From assembly GCA_956465555.1 (NCBI GenBank), contig OY101123.1, positions 1,674,001 through 1,738,000 of the forward strand: DNA of 64,000 nt, given 5' to 3'. Below are positions 49,427 to 59,532 of this stretch, piece after piece. Both the position numbers and the translations under genes were made by a program. How positions within the stretch are numbered: the stretch's first letter is position 1; the number at the start of each line of letters is the position of its first letter. Below the pieces are notes generated by a model. The model saw nothing but the letters and a program-made list of their open reading frames with translations. It was not told the origin of the DNA and ran no database searches. This DNA is from Nitzschia sp. pyKryTriq1 (lineage: Eukaryota; Bacillariophyta; Bacillariophyceae; Bacillariales; Bacillariaceae).

Positions 49427-49478
49427 AGTAGCGATAGCGCTACATACTTTTTAAAAAGAGTAGCGCTATAGCTCTACT
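49427..49478. repeat. inverted repeat / hairpin with AT loop
   Basis: ATAGCGCTAC (49434-49443) pairs perfectly with GTAGCGCTAT (49460-49469), and the outer bases AGTAGCG and AGCTCTACT pair with a bulge. The 16-nt loop contains TTTTTAAAAA. The sequence could be a cruciform, a remnant of a small inverted-repeat element or a transcribed hairpin. Confidence 0.75.
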
Positions 49479-49789
49479 TTTTCAAATTGGCGTTAATTAT
49501 TATTCTCATCAACAGCGTTCGCGCATTTCTTTCTCATTCTCACTTCAAGTGAATTTCAATAGCCCCGATCGATCGTGTAGTATTACCAATACTACTGTAT
49601 CATGTTACTGTACTCGTGAATGAGACCATTTTTTCTATTACTATTCAATAAATAAATTGTGGATTCATTCTTTGGGATTCTGCTGTGAATCCAAATTCTG
49701 TTTGGACTCTCTATTTTAATCTCTACTAAAATCGTCGGAGAAAATCCTGGAACATCGCTCCTTGCTCGTACGAACAACGCTTACAACAA

Positions 49790-50085
49790 GCTTCAGTTGT
49801 TTTTCGCCGCTTTCAGCATGCAGCAGATATCCCAATAAAACCGCCATCTGCGAATTCTTCGGAGTAAGTCCCGTTTTTTCTGCATGGCGCATTGGTGCGC
49901 AAGAAATGAACAACGAGAAAGAAGGAAATCATCGACGGCTCATCCAAGGCTCATCATCCTCGCCGCTCCCTGCTTGATACGAGATCTGACGCATACAACA
50001 AGCTTCAGTCGTTTTCGTCGCCGCTACCGCAGGAATCCCCAAGAACAGACATCTGCGATTAAGAATTCTTCGGAGGACGTCTTGC
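49790..50085. repeat. degenerate direct repeat of about 90 bp upstream of copy B
   Basis: ACAACAAGCTTCAGT, a TTTTCG block and CATCTGCGA..GAATTCTTCGGAG occur in the same order at about 49791-49863 and 49996-50076, with indels between them. Confidence 0.65.
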
Positions 50086-50150
50086 CTTTTTCTGCATGGC
50101 GCAAGAAATAAACAACGAGAACGAAAGATCCTTCGGCAGCGGGCGGGGTC

Positions 50151-51605
50151 TTCTCACAATTTTCGACAAGAAGCTCTGATTCGTATCTCCTTTCGCAGAT
50201 CAACCACAAAAAATATCCAGAACACAAGTAGCAACCATGATGGCAGCAGCCGTAGCATTCGATCCCACTGACAGTAAGTTCCAACTCAATGACGAAATCA
50301 AGCCCGATAAGGAAAGCAGCTGGCCTTATCCGAAAGAGGAAGATGGATGGACCCACGCCCACAACTCTCTTCGCGCCGAGATGCAGTCGTTGGTCGAAGC
50401 TCTCGAGGCCACCAACAGCCGCGACGGCGGCAAGCTTCAAGACTGGGAGGTCACGTGCATCCAGAAAGCGTGGAAGACCCACGAAGTTCATATCCACAGC
50501 CACCACACGAACGAAGATAACGTCATGGTCCCCTTTATGACGACTCGTTTTCGATATCCCGACAAGGTAGGTTGTGATTTCTCCTCAACAAGAATGAAAA
50601 CGACTCGATGATCATCCTCGCTCACAGTAACAAGGATATGCTGATATCATATTTTTATTGTTATTGTAATGTTATTCTTGCAGTATGCAGCGGACCACGA
50701 TACTCTCGTCGCCAAATTGGACAAGATCTCTAAAATCGTCGACGGACTCAAGGCCGGAGCTAGTGTTGCGGACTTGTTGAAAGAGGTTTCTGAATACCAA
50801 GTTATGATGACGCCTCATTTGGAGCAAGAGGAAGTCGAATGCCTTCCTTTGTGCCGCGCATATTTCACTCCCGTCGAAATCGCTCCAAAGGTCCAGGAAA
50901 TCATGGGCAACGCGCCCAAGGTCGAAATTGGCTCCTTCATTCACGCAAGTAAGTCAATAAGTCGTCTTTCTTTTCTGCTGCTGTCGGCATGATCGTTGAG
51001 CGAGGAGGATGATCTCACGCGTCTTGTTGCTGTTCTATATGATACTGCTAGTGGGTGTCGACCATTTCAAAAATAAGTTTATGAAGCAAGAAGGCATACC
51101 TTTCTTTGTTTGGTACATTGTTTTTCAGTGGAGACTCAGAACTTTCCGACGAGAATTTTTGGCTCCTATCGATGCCTTGAAGTCCGGTATCAAGATCTAG
51201 AGCACCCACACTGGGGCTCGTACTATGTATCATGGGGAGGTTTGTTGTGCTTCGATTATTCTTGCCGCGAGGAACCTCCCCCTTGTTGTTCTTCCTTGGT
51301 GCCTGTTTGTCTATGATGATGATTCGATGCTCCCTCGGGTCTTGACGAGGATTTACGACGACAAACGACCACAATAAATATTATAACGGGCAGTGACACT
51401 ACAGACGGGTATTTCGTGTTTCACCTGTGCTCGTATCATTTCATGTCATGTCATGTAAAATAAAACGCCAGCGTAATCAACCTTCAAGAGGGAGTAGTCA
51501 TAGTATCTTACTGTAGAGCTATCCTGCCACAAGGCTCGCTTCATGTTGGACGAAAAATACAGTACTGCAATAGGTGTGTCGTTGCCAGCGAAGTTTATTC
51601 TATAT
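50151..51605. repeat. tandem segmental duplication, copy B
   Basis: Partner of 47556-48977 in the same orientation, about 2.6 kb downstream. Confidence 0.85.
50237..51200 (+). CDS. hemerythrin (HHE) domain protein B, 247 aa (three exons)
   Basis: Exons 50237-50566, 50684-50948 and 51052-51200, the same structure as copy A; exons 2 and 3 have identical lengths. The protein starts MMAAAV instead of MAAV and otherwise differs at scattered positions (DEIK for DEFK, KTHE for KAHE, PFMTTR for PFLKTR, GNAPK for GNGPK, FQWRLRTFRRE for FMWRLRTFQRE). All ligand-like His and Glu residues of copy A are kept, so both copies should bind metal. The near-identity of exon 1 and exon 2 at the DNA level, including silent sites, points to a recent duplication or gene conversion. 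Confidence 0.85.
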
Positions 51606-52082
51606 GATGGGGTTTTGTATCTTAAAACTGAATACACCATACACACTGACTTGCTCACTGTTGCTATAAAAACAAGTTTCAATAAACCCAACAAAGGTAC
51701 CAGGATCCAAGATGTTGTCTCTTTGCTCGTCTAGAAATTGAGGCCACCAAACTGGACATTGTCCTCCAAAGAAGCATAACTGGCCTTTCCAGAGCCATCT
51801 TCATACACATCATATCGGACAGTACCGGTACTGGTACGGTAGATCTACCCGTACTTGTATGGTCCCACTAGTCGAAGCGTCAGCTGACAGCGTACAGACT
51901 ACACGTACAGTACGTGTTTTGTCTTCCTTCTACTCGCAACTCGCAACCACGACGACAAAACGCTAAAATGAACGATGACGGATGACGATGGTGATGATTC
52001 GTGCCGCCCCCCATCGCATGTTGTACTCGTATGTGTTGTGGACCATTGACAAGTTTTCAAAAGTAGGATCAAGCAGAATTCA
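51201..52082. other. intergenic region
   Basis: 0.88 kb holding the 3' flank of copy B (homologous to copy A until about 51605) and the promoter of the monooxygenase gene. GGTACC/ACCGGT words at 51822-51842. No gene recognised. Confidence 0.4.
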
Positions 52083-54182
52083 ATGAAAGGTTTCGTCTGT
52101 CACGTTGTCGTCGTCGCCTTGTTAGTGGCGCCACCACCATGTTGGTCGTTTTTTCTGCACCCAGCCGGTGGACGACGACTCGCACCTCCCCATTCTCATG
52201 GACGCCTCACCGCTCTGTCAGATGGCGCTTCCAAAACCATTGATGCAGGGGTCAAGTCGTCGTCTCTTCCAAAGGAAGAAGATGTAAATGGTGCTCTGTC
52301 GGCTGACGTTGTTATTTGCGGTGGTGGCCCAGCTGGTTTGCTCAGGTAAGAAGGACAAGAGACCATCATCCATCGTTCCGAAATCACATCCAGCCACTCA
52401 GTCTCCGTTTTTGTTCCAGTGCTATCATGCTGGCCCAGAAATTCCCAGATGTAAGTCCACAATCACTTGCCCCACCAACGCTAGAGTAGAGTAGCACTGA
52501 CCTGCTTGCTTGCTCCTTTCACCTTTCCCTTCCTCCTATAGCAAAAAATCAAGGTATACGATCGTCTTTCGGAACCCCCATCACCGACGGATGATGATGT
52601 CTGGAGGGACTTTTCTAAATTTTATCTCATTGGTCTAGGAGGTCGAGGACAAACCTCGCTGGCGAAATTTGGTGTTTGGAAAGAAGTGGAAGATGCTTGT
52701 ACTGCCGTTGTGGGTAGAAAGGATTGGGCACCTGGATCTGACGAGGCTGTGGAACGGATCTTTGAAGGAAGAAAGTTCAAAACTCAAGTTCTTCCCCGAG
52801 ATAAATTGGTGAGCGTACTCTATAAGCATGTCACAGACAACTACTCAAAGCAAGTCGACTTGAATTATGGATATGAGGTCCGTCCCGTCGATTTTGGAGG
52901 TTCTGAAAACAATGCTGCTGCTACCGTTGAAGTGTTTCAATGTCGCGGAGAATCGGAACAGAGCCTTGACTGCGACGTGGAATCGATGACTCGAGTCTCG
53001 GCGGGTTTGGTGATCGCTGCAGATGGTACAGCTCGAACACTGGCGAATGAAATAGAAAAGTACGATCAAGAGGAGCGTTCGCATATGAATCCCGTCAAGC
53101 GTCTGTTGGCCGGCAAACCCTTCAAAGTAACCAGATACGAAGACGACAACCAGAGGATTTACAAAACGATCCCGATCAAACTGCCTCCCGGATGGCGTCC
53201 TGATTTGAACTACTCCGCTCGTTCGCAGGGTGGTAGAGTCAATATCGATGCCTTGCCAGCCAACGGCAATGGAGAATATTGTGGCGTGCTACTATTGCGG
53301 AAAGATGACGAACTTGCTCAGCCCGATGTTGACCCCAAGAAGCTCCGGGCGGAGCTTGACGATCTTCTGCCTATGTTCAGTAAAATCATGGATGACGACG
53401 TAGTAGCGCAGGTGGCCAAGAAGCCGCCGTCGTTTTTGCCAGCATTTCGTTTCGTGGGGCCTCGTTTGCATCAAGGGGACCATACAATTATCCTTGGAGA
53501 TTGTGTAAGTTTCCTTACAAGTCGCTCTTCCAAGTGTTTGACACAGCAGCAGCTCCTCACATTTCTCTAAATCTACTCTCGTTATCAGGCACACACGGTA
53601 AAGCCCTACTTTGGTCTTGGAGCCAATAGCGCCTTGGAAGACGTGAAAATCTTTTCTGATTGCATCGACGAGACCGAGAGCATGAAAGATGCAGTCCAAG
53701 AATTTTCGAAACGACGGGCAAAAGATTCAAAGACATTGGTCAAAATCTCCAGGGACTTGGATCGTCCAGGCAAACTAGGCACAATCACCTTTATCATCCC
53801 TATCATTTTGGATGCGATCTTTAACAAGATGGCTCCCAAGATCTTTGCTCCCAACATTATCACTATGCTTCAAAAGGACGACATGACGTTTGAGCAAGTC
53901 GCGCGGCGAAAGCGAATAGATCGAGTCCTTCAGCTCACCGTTATCGGTGGTGGGTTGACGGTGGTTGCCGCAGCTGCTCGATTCACCGTCGTATATCTTG
54001 CCAAGGCTGTAGGAAAAAGGAGTTCTACGGTTGCCGCCACTATGGCAGCATCCCTCGTGGGACTCACTCTCCTCAAGCAGGCCCTTAAATTTGTTGTGCC
54101 AGGCATGGCCCCAGCCGACGTCCTCGCCCAGTCGAAAACGAAAATTACCGAGAACGAATCCATCGAGAAAGGGAACGCTTAA
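52083..54182 (+). CDS. FAD-dependent monooxygenase, kynurenine 3-monooxygenase-like, with signal peptide, 616 aa (four exons)
   Basis: Exons 52083-52345, 52420-52450 (only 31 bp), 52542-53504 and 53589-54182; introns are 74, 91 and 84 bp. The splices create ADVVICGGGPAGLLSAIMLA, the GxGxxG FAD/NAD fold, followed by KIKVYDRL, the strand ending in an acidic residue. SAGLVIAADGTARTLANEIE is the DG motif, and IILGDCAHTVKPYFGLGANS the GD motif with the shape seen in kynurenine 3-monooxygenases. The N-terminus is a signal peptide (VCHVVVVALLVAPPPCWSFF) with a cleavage-site Phe and a Ser/Arg-rich segment, so plastid or other secretory-derived targeting is likely. The C-terminus has hydrophobic helices (LQLTVIGGGLTVVAAAARFT) that may anchor it. 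Substrate unknown. Confidence 0.87.
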
Positions 54183-54615
54183 AATCTCTCTACGAGTCCG
54201 CAAAATGCACCATCCTACTCTGAACTTCCATTCCATTCGACGGAGTACAATAGCTACGAATTGTAAAACGATAAATCTACTAGTAGAGTAGATATCTGCC
54301 GGTATGTTTTATGAAAGCTCCATGCTAGTATTGTTTATTTTAAAGGTGGTGGTGAATTGTTTCACGAGTGCGTTATACCAAGAAATGATGTATTTTGTAC
54401 AGGACTAAAGAAGCATTCATCTTGTGCTTCTCTGCGGGGTGCGTCTATGCGGTTAGGGTCTCAAAAGGAGTAGTGGTGGTAGCAGTTCAATATTCCGTAT
54501 CCGACAGGGACTGACTAATCCGCAAAATCCCGACGATATGACTTCGCCAGCTTCTTTATTTCGAGCCCGTCAAAACACGGCCATGTGAATATTTGCGATA
54601 TTAGCCGTCGAAAAT
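54183..54615. other. convergent intergenic region
   Basis: 0.43 kb between two 3' ends. Nothing recognised beyond AT-rich stretches. Confidence 0.4.
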
Positions 54616-56632
54616 TTAGTTCAGAGCAGGCCAAATTTTTCTGGGGAGGCCTGACTCATCCCATGGAAGTTCCATGCCATCCAGGGGCTCGAGGTCGTCG
54701 AACCAGACAGCCTTGGGATCATATTTAGCGAAGAAAGGACGTCCGACCCACGCCTCGTCACGGCATTGAAGGAATCGCAAGACGAATACCTTTTGTCCCA
54801 AGATTTCTTCGACTCCAGTAACCTCGACCTTTCCGGGTGTACAACTCATGGAAGGTCCACGAACGGTACGGATCAAACCAGAAGTGTTTCGGAGGGCATC
54901 GCTGAAGATGCGCTGGGCCCTGACCATGGGCACATCAAAGAATTTTTGGGCACCGGTATCACGGGCCATGAACATGTAGTAGGGGATGATACCCATGTTC
55001 ACTTCCTTGCGCCACTTGCGGGCCCAAACTTCGGCATCGTCGTTAATACCTCGCATGACCGGGGATTGAGATCGGATGGTGGCAAAGGCCTCCTTTTGGA
55101 TTCGGTTCACAGCAGCGGCGAACTTTTCGGTGGAAAGTTCACGGTCGTGTCCCAAGTGGGCCATGACAGCCATGTGACGTCCACCTTCCTCTCGGACTCG
55201 TCGCATCAAAGTGATCAATTCGTCGGCATCCGCATCGGTTGTGAAGCGTTGAGGCCAGAAGGTCAACGCACGGGTTCCGATACGAAGGTTCTTGATGTGG
55301 GGAAGGAAGTTGGGGTCGCACAAAGGCTCCAAATATTGGGCAAGAGACTTGGTCTTCATGATCATGGGGTCTCCTCCAGTCATCAAAATATCGGACACCT
55401 CCTTGTGCTCGTCCAAATACGCAAAGAGCGAATCGGCTTCCTTTTGTGCAAATCGCAATTCATCGTCACCGATGAATTGGGCCCATCGGAAGCAGTAGGT
55501 GCAGTAAGCGTGGCATGTTTGGGCGGCAGCCGGGAAGACCAAAGTGGTCTCGCTGTACTTGTGCTGGACACCGGTCAATTCAGCCTTCTTTGGTGCGTTC
55601 AAAGTCTTTTGTCCGGCAGGGTGGGGGTTCAAGTCTGCTCGGATGTCGGCAACAGCCTGCATGATCTTGGCCGGGTCTCCTTCTTCCTTGGCCTTGAGAA
55701 GCATTTCTCGATGATGGGGTTCAAGCATGTCCATGGTGGGGAAGACGAGTCTGTAGAAAGGATCCTGTTTGACATCTTCGGCTTCCCAGTCAATAAGCTC
55801 GTCGACAAAGTAGGGCGAGGCCTTGAAGGGGAAGACAAGACCGGCCAAACGAACATCTTCCATAAGAGGGGCAAAGGAAGGGTGGTCCTTGGCAATTTTG
55901 TCAATGGCCTGCAAAGAAATAGCCTTGAATCGTTCATTGGGTTGGTTGGGCTCCATGCCAGTCATTCCGATCATGTTGTTAAGTCCGCCCACTTCAACAG
56001 CTTGTGTCGACATTTGTTCAGGATCAGCAGCGGTGGTGGTCATGTCCGCAATAAGAGGATCCGATTCAGCGCTGAGGGATGTACGCACTACAAGTTGGAC
56101 AAGAGGGAACACGCGGAGGGTTAGCATTTCAAAATAGTTTGGCTCAAGAGGCGTCGAGGAGTCGTCCATGCACAAAGATGGCAACCAGCAAAGTGGCTCC
56201 CTCCAGATAGATGGTGGTTCCTTTTCCATCAATAGCTTTGTACGCTTATGGCAACTCAATAATATTGCAAGAAAGAAACTGGATCTGACCAGACGCACCG
56301 TCGTCGACACGAATTGTCGTCCAGCGATTGACTGCAAATCAATCTCAAAAAGTCTGACGGCAGGGTGGTCGACGGTCGTTCGCCGGAGGATAGTTTCGCC
56401 TCACTCTATCAACGGTCCAGGAGTATATCTGATACTGCGACCGAGACGTTACCAGTGCTTGCCGTGAACGACGCACGTGTCGTTCATTCATTCATTCATC
56501 GGGTCGATGATTCCAAAGAGTGTGAAACTTACCAGCAGCGAATTTAGAAGGCACAAAGGCCTCGGCACCAGGGGCCGAGATGGCAGCAGCCAAGAGGGCT
56601 GCCAGAGCAAGGGAGCGTCGAGCAGAGATCAT
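54616..56632 (-). CDS. kamA: lysine 2,3-aminomutase-like radical SAM enzyme with plastid-type presequence, 523 aa (two exons)
   Basis: Exon 1 (56632-56533) encodes MISARRSLALAALLAAAISA and ends AEAFVPSKFAA, a signal peptide with an ASAFAP-type motif. Exon 2 (56087-54616) is joined across a 445-bp intron (GTAAGT..TTGTAG) and continues VRTSLSAESDPL, a plausible transit end. The enzyme shows CHAYCTYCF (C225, C229, C232: the radical SAM 4Fe-4S site), DILMTGGDPMIM, LRIGTRALTFWPQRF and YYMFMARDTGAQKFF, all KamA-family segments. KamA uses SAM and PLP to move the alpha-amino group of lysine to make beta-lysine; related enzymes act on glutamate or arginine. The frame stays open upstream within the intron to 56337, but that stretch has no family match and lacks targeting features. 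Confidence 0.9.
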
Positions 56633-57449
56633 TGTATTCTGTATTATTATATGGCGGTGGTAAAAATAATAAGAGAGTCGACAACGTACTGGTACGTAAC
56701 TGCTCTTTCTGGTGAGAATAAAAGTGGTCCAAATCCAATCTGAAAATCTACAATTTCGTGATCAATCTGGCGAGAGGGGCGAGATGAGCGCAGGCGTAAA
56801 AAACAAAACGTAGCGGAGAGGACCGATCCTGACCGCATCGAAAAAAATCGCAGGTAGAAACTGTACCACGAGTACAGAACGAGCATTGGTCGACGTCATA
56901 AGAATTGCTTTCTGAATCATCGCGATCCGCCCGATCTGATTGGCTAGTCGACGTTGATGTCACTGCCAGAAACACTAGCGTAGTACTTTCCGGTTTTCAT
57001 TCATTTTATTAGTGACGTGGTTTTGTGGACGTCTCATTTTTATTTATTTCGTGCCCGCCGGCAACCACTCTCTTGCTTGTTGAACCTTCTTGCTTCAAGC
57101 GCATGTCGATATTATGATGTCATGATGTTGTCATGCAATAATAAGTAGTCATTCTGACCACGAGAAAGGAGAACGATGATCTTTTCCCCTATCGGCTCTG
57201 TCATCATCATCGGCTGCAGATGGCAGAGAAATCTTCGTCGACGACGACGACGACAACCGACGGCCGACGACTGATCGGTTGATGGATGGATCCTCATCCT
57301 GCCTCATCAATCAATCCATGATGTACATAGTACCTGTAGTACTATCGACGATGATCATTTTGACCATGGCGACAACATGAGGATGACGCCTCTAAAATAC
57401 CACAGCGAGCCCTTCTTCTAACATTACTACTTGAGTGATCGATTGGATA
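56633..57449. other. divergent intergenic region
   Basis: 0.82 kb holding the promoters of the aminomutase and TTL-like genes. A CGACGACGACGACGAC run lies near 57238-57252. No gene recognised. Confidence 0.4.
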
Positions 57450-59390
57450 ATGTCGTCACGACGGAAAACGATACGAGCACAGCGGCACTCGATGACATTA
57501 TTATGGTCATCGTCGTTTCTCGTCATGCTTCTCGCATGCTGGTTCCCCTCCTCGCTTTTTGCCCTAACTACCGGTATTATCAAGAACAGCAGCAATAATA
57601 ATAATAATCATAATAATATGGTGATGATGGCCAAACTTCGACACGCCATGCAGCTCTCCAATGCTTCTACCCAAAACATTACTGCGGCACACGAGGCCTG
57701 TCAGTATTGGGCGGGCAGCATACATGTACTGGAACAAGAACGAGGAGCAGCAGCAGCAGCAGCTTTGGACGCCAATGTCATGGGGCTATGCTATGCATTG
57801 TACGCTTCTTGTCTGGTGCGGATCGGTCAAGATGCACAAGCAGTCCAAGTCTTGGATAAGGCATTATTGCTGTTAAAAAATTTGGACCAACGCCCAAGCG
57901 AAAATAATAGAAATACGCAAGACTTGCGGGTGGCCAAGGCACAAGCCTTGCAACGACTATTGAAATATGAAGATGCTCGACAGGAATATCAAAAACTACT
58001 ATTACTGGTCGAAGAGGAGGAGCCGTCGTCACCATCGCCATCGCTGGTGGGTGCGATAGGAGCCGCCACCTGTTCGCTGCGGCTTGGCGATTTGCCGACG
58101 GCTGTTGAAGCATTAAACTCGGCTCGCCGTCGTGCCAGGGCGGAGGACGACATCAGTCCCGCCCTCCAAGGTCTGCTTGGAGTGGTGCAGTATTTTCAAA
58201 CCGGAGATGCTGTAAGCCATGAGTATGTGGCGGAGGGGATTCGCTTGGCTGCGGCAGACGAATTCCTCTATCGTTGGATTCAGGCGGCACTATTATTCTC
58301 GGAGAATGATGATGACGACGACGACGACAAAGTGGTGGAACTCGTCGTAACCTCTCAACCAAGTTTTTTATCCCTCATACAGATAAATCTCTGTCCGCTG
58401 GACGATCCGTCCCTGATTCTGTTGGACGATAAAGTACATCTGCATCAAGTTCTATCCAGGTATCCGCAGCATACTTCCAAGTTCTGGCCTCGCGGCATGA
58501 TCGTCGTGCCGGCCTCATCATCCCACGACAATCATGATTTTGACAACGACATCATTGACTTGGATGATTCGGAAAAAGGCAAGAATATACTGTATATTCT
58601 AAAGGAACGTTCTGGGTATGGTTCGCATGGGAATCGGATCCTGTCTGCATCGGAGGCATCATCGTTATCATCATCATCATCATCATCGTGGTCCCAAGAC
58701 GAGGAATTGCTCCTACAGCAAATGGTCGATCCACCACTGTTTCTGAATGGTCGCAAATTCTCTTTACGCATTTATGTCATTTATTTTTCTCCCGACGAAG
58801 CCTATTTATCTCCCGATGGTCTGGTAAAACTGGCATCCGCCCGTATGGACACCGAGGTGTCGTCATCATCCTCTATTGAAGGGAATATGGATCCGAGGCT
58901 TCACATGACCAACTCGGGACGAGACGTTGCAATGGAACAGCACAACCTTCACTATCTACAAGAATTTCTTGAAGAAAAGGGAGAATCCTACAATGCTTTT
59001 TGGAACCGAACCCAAACGGCCATTGAAGAAGTATTGCGCTGCTACGAGAAGGAACGGAAGGGATTGCACAAGCAATGGGACGGTCGTCGGGAAAGGTTGC
59101 GAATTCCCAAAATCATGGGCTTTGACTTTGTCGTGGACAGCAACCTACAACCGTGGTTGGTCGAAGTCAACCGATTTCCTGGTCTCGAACCTCGAGACGA
59201 AAGCGACAGGGGAGTGAAGCATCAAGTAGTTCATGATGCCTGGTTGTGTGCCGGAGCGCGACTCATCTCTGACAAGAATATGAAAAATAACCCCTTTCAA
59301 AGCTTACTCCAGTCACTTGGAACATCGTCGTCGTCGTCTGATCAAGGGCATCGTCTACAGCGTCTAAATTCGCAGCACACACTGGAGTGA
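57450..59390 (+). CDS. TPR-like / tubulin-tyrosine-ligase-like protein with hydrophobic N-terminus, 646 aa
   Basis: The first ATG is at 57450 (MSSRRKTIRAQRHSMTLLWS); the longer frame begins at a GTG. A basic start is followed by a strong hydrophobic segment (SSSFLVMLLACWFPSSLFAL), which looks like a signal peptide or anchor. Residues about 65-290 form helical repeats of TPR spacing (YALYASCLVRIGQDAQAVQV; AQALQRLLKYEDARQEYQKL; ATCSLRLGDLPTAVEALNSA). The C-terminal TTL domain has YILKERSGYGSHGNRIL, LLQQMVDPPLFLNGRKFSLR and IPKIMGFDFVVDSNLQPWLV followed by EVNRFPGLEPR, the ATP-grasp metal site. TTL enzymes ligate amino acids to tubulin or other proteins in the cytosol, so the secretory-type N-terminus is unexpected. 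Confidence 0.85.
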   Translation: MSSRRKTIRAQRHSMTLLWSSSFLVMLLACWFPSSLFALTTGIIKNSSNNNNNHNNMVMMAKLRHAMQLSNASTQNITAAHEACQYWAGSIHVLEQERGAAAAAALDANVMGLCYALYASCLVRIGQDAQAVQVLDKALLLLKNLDQRPSENNRNTQDLRVAKAQALQRLLKYEDARQEYQKLLLLVEEEEPSSPSPSLVGAIGAATCSLRLGDLPTAVEALNSARRRARAEDDISPALQGLLGVVQYFQTGDAVSHEYVAEGIRLAAADEFLYRWIQAALLFSENDDDDDDDKVVELVVTSQPSFLSLIQINLCPLDDPSLILLDDKVHLHQVLSRYPQHTSKFWPRGMIVVPASSSHDNHDFDNDIIDLDDSEKGKNILYILKERSGYGSHGNRILSASEASSLSSSSSSSWSQDEELLLQQMVDPPLFLNGRKFSLRIYVIYFSPDEAYLSPDGLVKLASARMDTEVSSSSSIEGNMDPRLHMTNSGRDVAMEQHNLHYLQEFLEEKGESYNAFWNRTQTAIEEVLRCYEKERKGLHKQWDGRRERLRIPKIMGFDFVVDSNLQPWLVEVNRFPGLEPRDESDRGVKHQVVHDAWLCAGARLISDKNMKNNPFQSLLQSLGTSSSSSDQGHRLQRLNSQHTLE

Positions 59391-59532
59391 ATGGGTCGAG
59401 GAGTATGAAGCCAGCCAGATCTCTAACATTCTATGAAATACTAGTCCAGTTATTGTCTTGCCATCATTGCCATTTCAACAATACGTGGTGTGGCACTGTA
59501 TGCATTATGACGAAAATCTAAGAGTATTGTAC

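Larger units (their letters stand above)
48619..50236. other. 1.6-kb spacer between the hemerythrin copies
   Basis: Contains the 3' flank of copy A, a 16-bp palindrome (49094), an AT-rich cruciform-like inverted repeat (49427-49478) and a degenerate direct repeat (49790-50085) before copy B. Open frames here are short and lack family features. Confidence 0.5.

Noticed and set aside
54766-56124. 452-aa plus-strand frame opposite lysine 2,3-aminomutase
   Set aside because: Long, but purely antisense to a gene with complete radical SAM motifs; its own sequence is rich in Gly/Val/His with no recognisable fold.
56088-56337. Longer aminomutase N-terminus starting MQSIAGRQF
   Set aside because: It lies in the intron of the better model, lacks a targeting motif, and a clean donor/acceptor pair joins the signal-peptide exon in phase.
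57238-57252. CGACGACGAC run as a possible CRISPR-like or regulatory array
   Set aside because: Simple trinucleotide repeat without spacers; common in this window.
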